64,000 bases of DNA from Meiothermus sp. QL-1 (GTDB lineage: Bacteria; Deinococcota; Deinococci; Deinococcales; Thermaceae). Under the pieces are notes generated by a model. The model worked only from the letters and a program-made list of their open reading frames with translations, did no database searches and had not been told where the DNA came from. Shown one piece after another: positions 26,626-35,305 of this stretch (positions within the stretch are counted from its first letter, which is position 1; each line of letters starts with the position of its first letter). The stretch lies in the NCBI RefSeq assembly GCF_003351145.1, contig NZ_QQSV01000013.1, forward strand, positions 1-64,000, given 5' to 3'. The translations under genes and the position numbers were made by a program.

Positions 26626-27732
26626 CTAGGCCAAGGCCGCCTCGAGGTCGGCCCACAGGTCCTCCACATCCTCGATGCCCACGCTCAGGCGGATGAGGGT
26701 GGGCGGAAGATGCTCCTGGCCGGGGATGGCTGCACGGCGCTCGAGGCTCGACTCCACCCCACCCAGGCTGGTGGCGTGGCGGATGAGCTGAACCCGGGCG
26801 CAAAGGGCCTCGGCCCGCTCCACCCCGCCCCGCAGCTCGAAGGCAACGATGGTGCCAAAGCCCTTGAGGCTCCTTCGGGCCAGGGCATGCTGGGGGTGGG
26901 AGGGCAGGCCCGGGTAGTGCACGCGGGCTACCCGGGGGTGCTGCTCCAGCCGTTCGGCCAGGACCTGGGCGTTGTGCTGGGCCCGCTCCAGCCGCAGCGC
27001 CAAAGTGCGGGCCCCCCGGGCGGCCAGAAAGGCCTCTAAAGCCCCAGGGACAGCCCCGTTCAGCTCCCGCACCTGGCGCAGGGCTTGCAGCAAGGCTTCG
27101 TCTCGGACGCTAACCACCCCCGCCAGCAGGTCGGAGTGGCCCCCGATGAGCTTGGTGGCCGACTGCACCGAGAAGCTGGCCCCCAGGGCCAGAGGCTGCT
27201 GGTTGAGCGGGGTGGCGAAGGTGTTGTCCACCGCCACCCAGACGCCCCTCAGCCGGGCGGCAGCACAGATGGCCTCCAGGTCGGCCAGCCGCAGAAGCGG
27301 GTTGGAAGGGGTCTCGAGCCAGAGCAGTTCAGCCTCGGCCGCGGCTTTCACCCAAGCCTCGGTATCCTCCAGCGAAATTTGCCTCACCCGCCAGCGACCC
27401 CGGGCAGCCCCCGCCAAAGCCAGGTTCGTCACCCCCTGGTAGCAGCTTTCGGGCAGCACCACCCGCGCCCCCTGCGGAAGGAGTTCAAAAACCGCTGCCA
27501 CCGCCGCCATCCCGGAGGCAAAGGCCACCGCCTGGCCCCCCTCGAGCCCCCCCACAATAGCCTCCAGCACCTCCCAGGTGGGGGTGCCGTCGCTGCGGGC
27601 ATAGGCCCGGGCCTCCCCGCGCAGGTAGTTGGAGGCCAGAACCAAAGGGGTGTTGAGGGGTTCGCCCGGGCGAGATGGGCGGCCCGCCGCTACCAGCCAG
27701 GAAGCAGGCCTGAGCCTGCGGGGGTTGTCCAT
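26626..27732 (-). CDS. Cys/Met metabolism PLP enzyme (cystathionine gamma-synthase-like)
   Basis: 368 aa, trans-sulfuration family. PLP lysine in SVQSATKLIGGHSDLLAG, ring-stacking region FASGMAAVAAVF, aspartate in VAVDNTFATP, and SLGGVESSLERRA near the C terminus. It could be cystathionine gamma-synthase, cystathionine gamma-lyase or O-succinylhomoserine sulfhydrylase; sequence alone does not settle it. TAGAAT is 7 bases before ATG. Confidence 0.85.
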   Translation of the reverse strand: MDNPRRLRPASWLVAAGRPSRPGEPLNTPLVLASNYLRGEARAYARSDGTPTWEVLEAIVGGLEGGQAVAFASGMAAVAAVFELLPQGARVVLPESCYQGVTNLALAGAARGRWRVRQISLEDTEAWVKAAAEAELLWLETPSNPLLRLADLEAICAAARLRGVWVAVDNTFATPLNQQPLALGASFSVQSATKLIGGHSDLLAGVVSVRDEALLQALRQVRELNGAVPGALEAFLAARGARTLALRLERAQHNAQVLAERLEQHPRVARVHYPGLPSHPQHALARRSLKGFGTIVAFELRGGVERAEALCARVQLIRHATSLGGVESSLERRAAIPGQEHLPPTLIRLSVGIEDVEDLWADLEAALA

Positions 27733-27739
27733 GGGGCCG

Positions 27740-27745
27740 ATTCTA
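27740..27745 (-). promoter_or_regulatory. Leaderless -10 box of the metB-like gene
   Basis: TAGAAT on the minus strand, 7 bases before the ATG at 27732. Confidence 0.5.
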
Positions 27746-27747
27746 CC

Positions 27748-28341
27748 CTAAGGCCTGGCCTCGCCCCTGAGCACCCGCCGGACGGCCTCGGGATAGGCTC
27801 GGTGCTCCTCGGCTAGAATACGGGCGGCAAGGCTCTCCTCGGTATCCCCAGGCAGCACCGGTACCCGGCGCTGCAAAACGATGGGCCCGGTATCCACCCC
27901 TGCGTCCACAAAGTGCACGGTACAGCCGCTCTCCGAAACCCCTGCTGCCAGCGCTTGGCGCTGCGCGTGAAGCCCGGGGAAGGCGGGCAGCAGCGAGGGG
28001 TGGATGTTCAGGAGGCGGCCGTACCAACGGGCCACGAACTCGGGCGAGAGAATGCGCATGAATCCGGCCAGCAGCACCAGGTCGATGCGGCGCGCCTCCA
28101 ACAGGCGGTGGGCTGCCTCTTCAAACCCTGCCCGGCCCTTCCAGGGAATGTGCACCGCCTCTACCCCCGCCCGCAAGGCCCTCTCCAGGGCCGGGGCCTG
28201 GGGCTTGTCCGAGACCACCAGCACCACCTGGCCCAAGGAGTCCCCGCAGGGAAAGGCCCGCAGCAGCGCCTCTAGGTTGCTGCCCCGCCCTGAGGCAAAG
28301 ACCGCCAGGCGTGCAGGCCGGTCAAGCGGAAAATAGCTCAT
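27748..28341 (-). CDS. purN: Phosphoribosylglycinamide formyltransferase
   Basis: 197 aa. Third purine step, using 10-formyl-tetrahydrofolate. ASGRGSNLEALL binds the phosphoribosyl group; LAGFMRILSPEFV, NIHPSLLPAFPG (catalytic Asn/His) and VDAGVDTGPI are signature blocks. ATG 28341 with GGAGAG upstream is preferred to an in-frame ATG at 28359. It stands apart from purM and purD by 12 kb. Confidence 0.95.
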   Translation of the reverse strand: MSYFPLDRPARLAVFASGRGSNLEALLRAFPCGDSLGQVVLVVSDKPQAPALERALRAGVEAVHIPWKGRAGFEEAAHRLLEARRIDLVLLAGFMRILSPEFVARWYGRLLNIHPSLLPAFPGLHAQRQALAAGVSESGCTVHFVDAGVDTGPIVLQRRVPVLPGDTEESLAARILAEEHRAYPEAVRRVLRGEARP

Positions 28342-28450
28342 TCCGCTCTCCAATCCCATACACTGGACAGGCCGGCATCCATGCGAGCTCTTCCCCGGTT
28401 GGGGTGTCCCTCAGGCTGGTCATGCCCCCAACATACCACCGGAAAAGCGC

Positions 28451-29119
28451 TCAGAGCCGTTCCTGCAACCACTCGGGCGTAATCCGGAGGAAGAAGCTGT
28501 TGAGCTGGGTGTAGGTGCCGGTAAGCAGCAAAAGCCCCACCGCAATCAGCACCAGCCCGGCCACAATCTCCACCGCGTGGGAGAGCCGGGCGGCGCGGCG
28601 CAGAAAGGCTCGAGCCCGGTCGGCAAACAGCGCCACCAGTAGAAAGGGAACCGCCAGCCCCAGGATGTAGGCCAGCAGGAGGTGAATCCCCTCCCCCGTG
28701 GCCGTCAGGGTCAGGATGCCCCCCAGGATGGGCCCGATGCAGGGGGTCCAGCCCAGCCCCAGCACCACCCCCAGCACGAAAGCTCCCCAGGGCCGGTCGG
28801 TGGGGCCCTCGTAGCGCAGGTTGACCCCCCACCTAGGCCGGAGGCCCAGCATGTAGAGCCCGAGCAGGATGAGCACCACCCCCCCCACCCGCCCCAGCAG
28901 GTCGCGGTACTCAAAGAGCAGTCCCCCCAGAAGAGTAAAGGGCAGCCCCAGGAGGAAGAAGATGGTCGAGAAGCCCAGCACAAAGAAGACCGCATTCCTG
29001 AGCGGCCGCCCCTGCTGGCCCCCCAGGTAGAGCAAATAGGTGGGCACCAGGGGCAGTACGCAGGGCGAGAGGAAGGAGAGCACGCCTGCTAAAAAGGCAA
29101 TGGGGAGGCTGAGGGTCAT
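28451..29119 (-). CDS. ccdA: CcdA/DsbD-type thiol-disulfide membrane protein
   Basis: 222 aa, six predicted membrane helices. Passes reducing equivalents across the membrane through two cysteines, seen here in FLSPCVLPLVPTY and GWTPCIGPILG. Such proteins keep apocytochrome c and Sox components reduced (SoxV role). It is the last gene of the leftward sox series, 3 bases after the propeller gene, consistent with supplying electrons to SoxW-like thioredoxin and SoxYZ. Confidence 0.9.
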   Translation of the reverse strand: MTLSLPIAFLAGVLSFLSPCVLPLVPTYLLYLGGQQGRPLRNAVFFVLGFSTIFFLLGLPFTLLGGLLFEYRDLLGRVGGVVLILLGLYMLGLRPRWGVNLRYEGPTDRPWGAFVLGVVLGLGWTPCIGPILGGILTLTATGEGIHLLLAYILGLAVPFLLVALFADRARAFLRRAARLSHAVEIVAGLVLIAVGLLLLTGTYTQLNSFFLRITPEWLQERL

Positions 29120-29122
29120 ATA

Positions 29123-30364
29123 CTAGGCTCGAGGCAGCTCCTCGAAGATGTTGGTCCAAACATTGATCACCTGACCACCACCGCTGGTCAGACCGGTCTC
29201 AATGGTCTTGACCACCTCGAGCGAGCGCATATCCAACTTGTAAAGGTTACCATCCGCATTAGAAAGATAACCAAAGCGCCCGTCCTTGGTGAAAACTACA
29301 TGGCCCATCCGACCTTTGCCAATCACCAGGTCCTTGAGAGTACGCAGGCCCGGGATATCAATTACGGTGATTACGTTGTTGCCGTAGTTGGTGGCAATAG
29401 CCCGGCGACCATCGGGCGTGTTGTAAGCGTGGCCCACCCCAGTGCTGGCACAGCTCAGCCGGTGCACCAAGCGCTTGGTACGGGCACCAAAGAAGGCCAC
29501 CTCCCGGCCTCGAAGGTTGTTGCCAGGCCCACGGTTGAGGGCCATGAAGTAGCGGCCATCCTGGGTGAAATTCCCGTGGTGGGCCTCCACCGCATCTTCT
29601 CCAATCAAGGGCATCTCCATACGGGCTATCACCGGTAGGTCGGGCCGGGTCAGGTCGTAGACCACGATACCAGGCCTCACCTGGGCGTTGCCCTCATGGA
29701 TGAGCCAGAGCTCTTTGCCATCGGGACTAATGCAAGGATAGTGGGGTACGCTGGGGGAGGGAAAAGTACGCACCGACCAGTCTGCCGTGTCCACTACCAC
29801 CAGGCGGTCGTCCACCCGGTCCAGGGTATAGAAGAAGCGGCTGTCCCAGCTCCAGGCGTTGTGCATCGAGGTTACGCCCTTGGGCTGGTTCTGCACAGGT
29901 ATCTCTATGGTTTTCTCGATGCTATCGTCGCTAGTCCGAATGAAAACCAGCCGAAGCTTGCCCTCGCTCAACCCCCAGTGGTCCACGCCCACCCGCCTAC
30001 CATCGGGGCTCACCAGGCCGTGCTTGGGACGGTTGCCCGTTTCCAGCACCTTGGCCACCCGCAGGTTCCGCATATCGAGCACCACCAACCGGGTCTCCCC
30101 TTCGCCGGCCCCGCTCACATAGACCTTGGTGCCATCGGGGGTCATGCTGCCTAGGGTAGCCCCCCGAGCAGTGTCTAGGCTGGCCACCACCTGGTCGGTA
30201 CGCGTGTCCACTATGAAGGCCTTGGCATTGGCGTTGAGGAAAACCACGTAGTCCGACCAGACTACCGAACCGACCTGAGCCCGCCCCTGCTGGGCAGGCT
30301 GGGCTGCCGCGATTGCAGCCGCACCCAGGGTCTTCAGCACCGTGCGACGGTTGAGCTCTGGCAT
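29123..30364 (-). CDS. Tat-exported YVTN/NirS-like beta-propeller protein
   Basis: 413 aa. Tat-type leader NRRTVLKTLGAAAIAAAQPA. The rest is a repeat protein with blades such as MTPDGTKVYVSG, VSPDGRRVGVDHW, ISPDGKELWLIHEG, FTQDGRYFMALN and FTKDGRFGYLSN, resembling YncE or the d1 propeller of NirS but without a recognisable heme c motif. Function unknown. In the sox series between the Rieske protein and ccdA, so probably periplasmic and linked to sulfur oxidation electron flow. Confidence 0.7.
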   Translation of the reverse strand: MPELNRRTVLKTLGAAAIAAAQPAQQGRAQVGSVVWSDYVVFLNANAKAFIVDTRTDQVVASLDTARGATLGSMTPDGTKVYVSGAGEGETRLVVLDMRNLRVAKVLETGNRPKHGLVSPDGRRVGVDHWGLSEGKLRLVFIRTSDDSIEKTIEIPVQNQPKGVTSMHNAWSWDSRFFYTLDRVDDRLVVVDTADWSVRTFPSPSVPHYPCISPDGKELWLIHEGNAQVRPGIVVYDLTRPDLPVIARMEMPLIGEDAVEAHHGNFTQDGRYFMALNRGPGNNLRGREVAFFGARTKRLVHRLSCASTGVGHAYNTPDGRRAIATNYGNNVITVIDIPGLRTLKDLVIGKGRMGHVVFTKDGRFGYLSNADGNLYKLDMRSLEVVKTIETGLTSGGGQVINVWTNIFEELPRA

Positions 30365-30393
30365 AGCCCCTCCGTGGACCCGAAAACAAACAC

Positions 30394-31119
30394 TTATCCC
30401 ACCACCGGACAGCTTGTGGGCACCCGGGTGTGCTCGGCGTACGGGATCACCGTGGCCCGGGTCACCTCCTCCCGCGCCCGGGCCACGGTGCGGAACAGGT
30501 CGCGCAGGTTCTGGCTTTGGGCGCGGAAGAATTCATCGAACTGGGGGTTGCCCAAAAAGCCCACCGCGTAGGTCTCGTCCTTGGCGGCATCGTGCTCTAA
30601 GACCACCGCGGCCAAGGCGTGGGGGGCAGGGCCGCCCCTCACCTCGCCCCCACGGGTCACATCAAAGGAGGAAAGGTGGGCGCAGCAGACCAGGCGGGGT
30701 CCCCGGTTCCCCTCCGGTTTGTAGTAGCCCATGGCCCCTAGGTTGGGGGCAGCGTAGCTGTAGCCATGGTTGCAGATGCTGGTGTAGGCCACCACGCTCC
30801 TGCGGGGGCCCACCCCCCCCGGCCAGCGGTAGTTCCTGCCATCGGGCATTCGCACCTCCACCGGAGAAAGCTCGGCATCCACGTTTACCAGGATGTTGGG
30901 GGTACCGGCGAAGGGGTAGGGGAAGACGAAGGGCTCATGGGGCCTGAGGGTGCTGAGCTTGAAGGGCTTACCCTCTTTGTCTACCAGAAGGGCCCGCTGG
31001 AAGTTGGTGGCGCTGGTCTGGGCCCGGACGAACTCGAGCATCCCCAAGGGGGAAAGCTTGAGGAGCAAGCCCAGGGAGACCCCCCGGTTCAAAAGGTCGA
31101 GAAAGTTTCGGCGATTCAT
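30394..31119 (-). CDS. Tat-exported Rieske-type iron-sulfur protein
   Basis: 241 aa. Tat-like leader NRRNFLDLLNRGVSLGLLLKL. Rieske [2Fe-2S] ligands can be read as Cys116/His118 (CNH) and Cys145/His148 (CCAH), but the second box is CCAHLSSFD rather than the usual CPCHGS, so the cluster site is divergent. It follows soxD by 9 bases. It may accept electrons from SoxCD or link to a quinol/cytochrome chain; its partner is unknown. Confidence 0.72.
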   Translation of the reverse strand: MNRRNFLDLLNRGVSLGLLLKLSPLGMLEFVRAQTSATNFQRALLVDKEGKPFKLSTLRPHEPFVFPYPFAGTPNILVNVDAELSPVEVRMPDGRNYRWPGGVGPRRSVVAYTSICNHGYSYAAPNLGAMGYYKPEGNRGPRLVCCAHLSSFDVTRGGEVRGGPAPHALAAVVLEHDAAKDETYAVGFLGNPQFDEFFRAQSQNLRDLFRTVARAREEVTRATVIPYAEHTRVPTSCPVVG

Positions 31120-31128
31120 CGGGTACCT

Positions 31129-31698
31129 CTAGGGAAGCTTAATCCAAGGGAAGCGCTTCTGGGTGGTGGGGTCGAGCTCCAAAAGGGCCCGGGCCGGCAT
31201 CTGCACCTTGGGCAGGGTCTGGGCATTCATGGGCTCGGAGCCATCGATGATACCGTTCTGGTAGAGCAGGTAGGCCACCAGGGCGTAGACCTCGTCGTCG
31301 GTGAGGGTGCCCGGGGCCTGGAAGGGCATGGCCCGGCGAATGTAGTCGAAGAGGGTGGTGGGGTACTGCCAGTAGTTGCCGATTACGAAGTCCACCGGGT
31401 CCACGTCCTTGGTCACCGGGAAAGGTTCACCCACCAGCCGGTTGAAAACCCCCCCCTGGCCGTTGGCCCCGTGGCAGCCCAGGCACTGGGCGTTGTAGAC
31501 CTTCTCCCCCTCGTCCACGGTGCCCTCCCCCGGGGGCAGGCCGCGCCCATCGGGCAGAATAGAGGGGCGGATGTTCCAGCGCTCAACCTCCTGCGGGGTA
31601 AGGGGGGTGCCGATGCGGTAGCGGCCCTGGCCCACCGGCTGGGCCAGCACCCAGGCCAGCAGGCCCAGGGCCAGGAGAAGCAGAGGCAAACGCTTCAC
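31129..31698 (-). CDS. soxD: Sulfur dehydrogenase cytochrome subunit SoxD-like
   Basis: 189 aa with signal peptide and one c-type heme motif CLGCH at residues 72-76; a possible Met ligand follows in RRAMPFQAPG. Classical SoxD of Paracoccus is diheme and longer, so this is a one-heme version. The GTG start overlaps the soxC stop (GTGA), as expected for the SoxC/SoxD complex that oxidises SoxY-bound sulfane sulfur. Confidence 0.82.
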   Translation of the reverse strand: MKRLPLLLLALGLLAWVLAQPVGQGRYRIGTPLTPQEVERWNIRPSILPDGRGLPPGEGTVDEGEKVYNAQCLGCHGANGQGGVFNRLVGEPFPVTKDVDPVDFVIGNYWQYPTTLFDYIRRAMPFQAPGTLTDDEVYALVAYLLYQNGIIDGSEPMNAQTLPKVQMPARALLELDPTTQKRFPWIKLP

Positions 31699-32999
31699 GA
31701 CTCACCCCCACAACCACCCAAGCCCACCGCCCCCAGCCGCCGCGGGGCCAACGAGGCCGAAAGGGTCTTATCACCGTTGACCACCTTGCCGTCGGTCTGG
31801 ATGCGCCAGGCCTGGATAGCGTTGTAGTGGTAGCGGTTGTTGCGGGCCCAGCGGGCGAAGAATTCCTCCTGGGTGGGCTGGGCGTTGCCTTTTTCATCCC
31901 AGGCCCGGCTCATGATCACGGTCTCCTTGCCATCCCAAACCCATGGCAGCTTGAAGCGCACCACCGAGAGGGGGTCTGGAGAGGGCTCGAGGCTGGCCCG
32001 CCGCCAGGTCTGGCCCCCATCCAGCGAAACCTCTACCCGGACGACCCGGCCGTGCCCGCTCCAGGCCAGGCCGCGGATCTCGTGGAAGCCGCGCTCGATC
32101 TGCTGCAACCCCGAGGGGTAGGTGATGATGGACTGCGGGTCCATGATCCAGGTGAAGGCATGGATCTTGCCATCGGCCATGGTGTCGGTGTACTCGGAGG
32201 TCTCGTCCTTGCTCATCACCGGCATGTCCGTCACCTGGATGCGCCGGAGCCACTTGACCATGATGCTACCCTCCCAGCCCGGCACCACCAGCCGCAAGGG
32301 GTAGCCCTGCTCAGGGCGCAGGGCCTCGCCGTTCTGGGCGTAAGCCACCAGCACATCGTCCAGGGCCTTCTCCAAAGGCAGGCTCCGGGTGTAGGCCGCC
32401 GCGTCGGCCCCTTCGGGAATCAGCCAGCGGGCCCCCTCCTTGATGCCGGCCTCCTTCAGGAGAATGGCCAGCGGCACCCCGGTCCAGGAGGAGTTGGAGA
32501 CCAGCCCGCGGCTGCGGGTGGCGGTGAGGGTCATGTCGGGGGGGTTGCGGTAGCCGTTTTGCCCGTTGCCCGCGCACTCGATGAAGAGGGTGCGGGTCAC
32601 CGAGGGCAGGCGTTTGAGGTCGGCCAGGGTGAAGATGAGGGGCCTTTCTACCATCCCGTGGATGACCAGCCGGTGCTCAGCGGGGTCGATGGTGGGCACC
32701 CCCCCGTGGTGGCGCTCGAAGTGGAGCGAGCTTGGGGTGATAACCCCGTCGAGCTTGTCCAGGGGAGTAAAGTTGGCCCCCGAGTGGCGGGTGCGCAGGT
32801 TGGGCGAGATGTAGCGGATTACATGCTTCTCAAACTCGCTGCGCTCGCCGTACTCCCGCAGCTCGGCCCCCAAAAACCGCATGGGCTCGAAAGCCTTCTC
32901 CGAGAACTTCTCTCCTTGGGCCAGACCGCCGGAAAGCTTCACAAAAGCCCCCGCAGCCGCGCCCTTGCTCAAGAGTTGCAGCAGCTTGCGTCGATTCAT
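31695..32999 (-). CDS. soxC: Sulfane dehydrogenase molybdopterin subunit
   Basis: 434 aa, sulfite-oxidase family. Tat-type leader NRRKLLQLLSKGAAAGAFVKL. Molybdenum-ligating Cys142 in LFIECAGNGQNGY; residues ~90-270 form the Mo-cofactor domain and ~290-410 the dimerisation domain (RVEVSLDGGQTWRRA, FKLPWVWDGKET). Together with SoxD removes six electrons from SoxY-cysteine-S-sulfane, enabling complete thiosulfate oxidation without sulfur globules. Confidence 0.92.
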   Translation of the reverse strand: MNRRKLLQLLSKGAAAGAFVKLSGGLAQGEKFSEKAFEPMRFLGAELREYGERSEFEKHVIRYISPNLRTRHSGANFTPLDKLDGVITPSSLHFERHHGGVPTIDPAEHRLVIHGMVERPLIFTLADLKRLPSVTRTLFIECAGNGQNGYRNPPDMTLTATRSRGLVSNSSWTGVPLAILLKEAGIKEGARWLIPEGADAAAYTRSLPLEKALDDVLVAYAQNGEALRPEQGYPLRLVVPGWEGSIMVKWLRRIQVTDMPVMSKDETSEYTDTMADGKIHAFTWIMDPQSIITYPSGLQQIERGFHEIRGLAWSGHGRVVRVEVSLDGGQTWRRASLEPSPDPLSVVRFKLPWVWDGKETVIMSRAWDEKGNAQPTQEEFFARWARNNRYHYNAIQAWRIQTDGKVVNGDKTLSASLAPRRLGAVGLGGCGGES

Positions 33000-33017
33000 C
33001 CCACGTCCTCACGAAGA

Positions 33018-33038
33018 GGGTGGGGCCTGGCCCCACCC
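33018..33038 (-). terminator. Strong GC hairpin between soxF and soxC
   Basis: Perfect 10-base arms GGGTGGGGCC and GGCCCCACCC around a single T, starting 11 bases after the soxF stop. Nearly the same hairpin occurs at 4223-4244 after another gene. No U-run, so it may be a partial terminator or an mRNA-stability element within the sox series. Confidence 0.5.
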
Positions 33039-33049
33039 CGGCCCCCGGC

Positions 33050-34330
33050 TCAAGCCCCAGGGCCGAACATGTCGCTCCAAAGACCGCGGGCCCACTCGAG
33101 GCCGAGGGCCCCGTTGGGCTTAGACCGGTTGTTGTCCACTGTGGACTGCTGGCGCACCTGGCGGGCCGCCGCGTCCCAGTCGTGCTTGTGCGAGACCCAG
33201 ATAGCCTCCTCGTTGCTCACGAAGCTATAGCAGACGTTGTCGGGAAGGGGGTTAGGAATCTCGTCCAGGCGCTTGCCGGCAATCCGCTGGGCGATGTGCT
33301 CGGCGACGATCTTGCCATCGTTGTAGGCCACCTGACCGCTCTTGGGGAAGGGCGCGTTGCCGATTACGTCGCCAATCACGTAGACCCGGTCGTCTACCTC
33401 GGAAAGGAAGGTGGGCAGGCGCACATTGGCCCAGCGGTCGCCGAGCCCGGCCGTGCGCACAATCTCGCCCGCCTTCATGGGGGGGATGATGTTGGCCAGG
33501 TCGAACTTGAACTCGCCAAGCGGGGTCTTGACCTCCTTCTTGCCGTAGTCGATGGCCGTGACCTCAGCCTGGGGGATGTACTGGATGTAGTCCTTGTACA
33601 GGTCGTTGTAGGCCGCAGTGAAGCCCGGCCCCTTGGAGATGGGACCAGGGTTGGCATCCAGTACAATCACCTTGCCCTTGATGCGGTTGGTCTTGAGGTA
33701 GTAGGCCAGCAAAGCGGCCCGCTCGTAGGGGCCCGGGGGGCAGCGGTAGGGAGGGCGAGGAATAGCCAGCACGATATCGCCCCCCTCGAAGTTGTCGATC
33801 TGACGCTTCAGGGCGATGTGCTCCCAGGGTTTGAAGCCCACCGGCAGGAACTGCCTGACCTCGCTGTAGCCCTGGATGGCCTCGTACATGTAGTCGATGC
33901 CAGGCGAGACCACCAGGTAGTTGTAGAAGATGATGCCACTGGTGGTGCGCACATAGCGGCCCGCACGGTTGACCTCGATGGCCCGCTCGTTGACGATGGT
34001 GACCCCGGCTTTCGCCACGTTGGCGTAGTCAAAGACGATGAAGTCCAGGTCCTTTACCCCACCCAGGTAGAGGTTGCTCATGGGGCAGGACATGAAGGCG
34101 GGGTTCTTCTCGATGAGCACCACCTCGATGTTGGGGTTCTTGCGCCGCAGGTGCCGGGCCGTGCTCACCCCGCCCCAGCCCCCACCGATGATCACCACCC
34201 GGTTGCCCCGGGCCGGCCCCAGCACGCTGGAGGGCTTGCTGAAGAATTCCTGTGCGAAGCCGCTGCCCGCTACCGCTGCACCCGCCGCCACACCAGCTTT
34301 CAGGAGCTTCCGCCGCGTTACCTTGCTCAT
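33050..34330 (-). CDS. soxF: Flavocytochrome c sulfide dehydrogenase-like flavoprotein
   Basis: About 426 aa. Tat leader TRRKLLKAGVAAGAAVAGSGFA, FAD Rossmann motif VVIIGGGWGG at residues 45-54, redox Cys82 in AFMSCPMSN, and a C-terminal FCSD flavin-binding region (DRVYVIGDVIGNAPFPKSG). The family oxidises sulfide (FccB/SoxF). No FccA/SoxE cytochrome is adjacent. Start ATG 34330 has GGGAGGAA upstream. A 99-base gap upstream contains a palindrome and hairpin that may carry an internal promoter. Confidence 0.88.
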   Translation of the reverse strand: MSKVTRRKLLKAGVAAGAAVAGSGFAQEFFSKPSSVLGPARGNRVVIIGGGWGGVSTARHLRRKNPNIEVVLIEKNPAFMSCPMSNLYLGGVKDLDFIVFDYANVAKAGVTIVNERAIEVNRAGRYVRTTSGIIFYNYLVVSPGIDYMYEAIQGYSEVRQFLPVGFKPWEHIALKRQIDNFEGGDIVLAIPRPPYRCPPGPYERAALLAYYLKTNRIKGKVIVLDANPGPISKGPGFTAAYNDLYKDYIQYIPQAEVTAIDYGKKEVKTPLGEFKFDLANIIPPMKAGEIVRTAGLGDRWANVRLPTFLSEVDDRVYVIGDVIGNAPFPKSGQVAYNDGKIVAEHIAQRIAGKRLDEIPNPLPDNVCYSFVSNEEAIWVSHKHDWDAAARQVRQQSTVDNNRSKPNGALGLEWARGLWSDMFGPGA

Positions 34331-34355
34331 AGTTCCTCCCAGACAGCCCAAGCGT

Positions 34356-34409
34356 ATCGGGGATACCCCCGCGATGCCTCCTGCCTGCTTGAGCTTGTCA
34401 TAAGCTTAT
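34356..34409. promoter_or_regulatory. Palindrome and hairpin upstream of soxF
   Basis: ATAAGCTTAT (34400-34409) is a perfect 10-base palindrome. ATCGGGG/CCCCGCGAT (34356-34375) can fold with a two-base bulge. This is the largest gap inside the sox series and may hold an internal operator or promoter; no convincing -35/-10 pair was found. Confidence 0.3.
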
Positions 34410-34429
34410 CAGATTCTCCCCAAGAGAGT

Positions 34430-35293
34430 TCACTGGCCCGGACGGTAGGGCTGCCCCCCCACAGCCTCCAGGATCTGGCTCATCACCCGCTTTGCCTCCT
34501 GCAGCATGGCCATGGTGGGCTGGCTCTGGGCCACCCCTGGCATAATGCCCATCAGCATGGGTTCAATGGCCCCCACCAGGGCCCCACCCGGCATGGGCAT
34601 TACGAAGAAGCGGCAGGGGGCAGCGAACCCCCCCGCCGGCTGGGTCATGAACATCTGGTAGGCCCACTCGCTCTTGCAGGGGTGGATGCCGATTACGTTG
34701 CCCATCCTCACCGCGGGCAGAACGTTCAGGCCGTTGCTCCCTAGCTCGCTTTCGATAAGCAAGGCCAGCTCCTCGGGGTTGCCGCCCTCCACCCGGTAGA
34801 GCATGGCCGGCATCATCCCCGAGCGGGGGTCGGGCATCATGGCTGGGGCCACCCTGTAGGGCAGGCCCACGCTGGCGATCACGGCCTTGAGCCTGGCCCC
34901 CAGCAGGCGGCTTTTGGTGTTCTTGACCCCCAGCATCCCAAACATCAGGTCGGGGTCAAAGGTGCCCACCGTCACCGCCCCCCGCCGCGCGGTGTGAAGG
35001 TAGACCGTGGGGGGCAGGATGATGGCGGTCATGAAGTTTTCCTGTATCGCCGCCAAAGTGCCCTCCTCGGGCTCCAGAACCATGAGGAGGTAGTCGGGGA
35101 AGTCGGCCTTAAAGTTCTTGACCTGGCCCCCCAGGTTCAGCGTCCGGGCCACCTTGAGGCCCTGCGCGGTGAGGGCCGCCTCAACCCGGCCCTGGGCTTC
35201 GGCCAGGCTCACCCCCCGGAGGGTGGTCTCCAGGGACTGGGCCAGCGAAAAAGAGCACAGTAGAGCAAAGGCAGCCAGCAAGCGTAGTTTCAT
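34430..35293 (-). CDS. Exported protein with tandem DUF302-like domains
   Basis: 287 aa with signal peptide (MKLRLLAAFALLCSFSLA). Residues ~25-115 and ~165-260 each look like a DUF302 unit: an alpha/beta stretch followed by pieces such as ILPPTVYLHTARRGAVTVGTFDP and PCRFFVMPMPGGALVGAIEP. DUF302 proteins have no agreed biochemical role. Position between a periplasmic rhodanese and soxF suggests a periplasmic sulfur-related function. Two cysteines (HPCK, APCRF) occur in the second unit. Confidence 0.7.
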   Translation of the reverse strand: MKLRLLAAFALLCSFSLAQSLETTLRGVSLAEAQGRVEAALTAQGLKVARTLNLGGQVKNFKADFPDYLLMVLEPEEGTLAAIQENFMTAIILPPTVYLHTARRGAVTVGTFDPDLMFGMLGVKNTKSRLLGARLKAVIASVGLPYRVAPAMMPDPRSGMMPAMLYRVEGGNPEELALLIESELGSNGLNVLPAVRMGNVIGIHPCKSEWAYQMFMTQPAGGFAAPCRFFVMPMPGGALVGAIEPMLMGIMPGVAQSQPTMAMLQEAKRVMSQILEAVGGQPYRPGQ

Positions 35294-35305
35294 TCCACCA
35301 CCCCT

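Noticed and set aside
33020-34744. Rightward 574-codon open frame over soxF
   Set aside because: It is the antisense of a clear flavoprotein gene; repeated V/H/G/D composition is typical of antisense shadows in GC-rich DNA.
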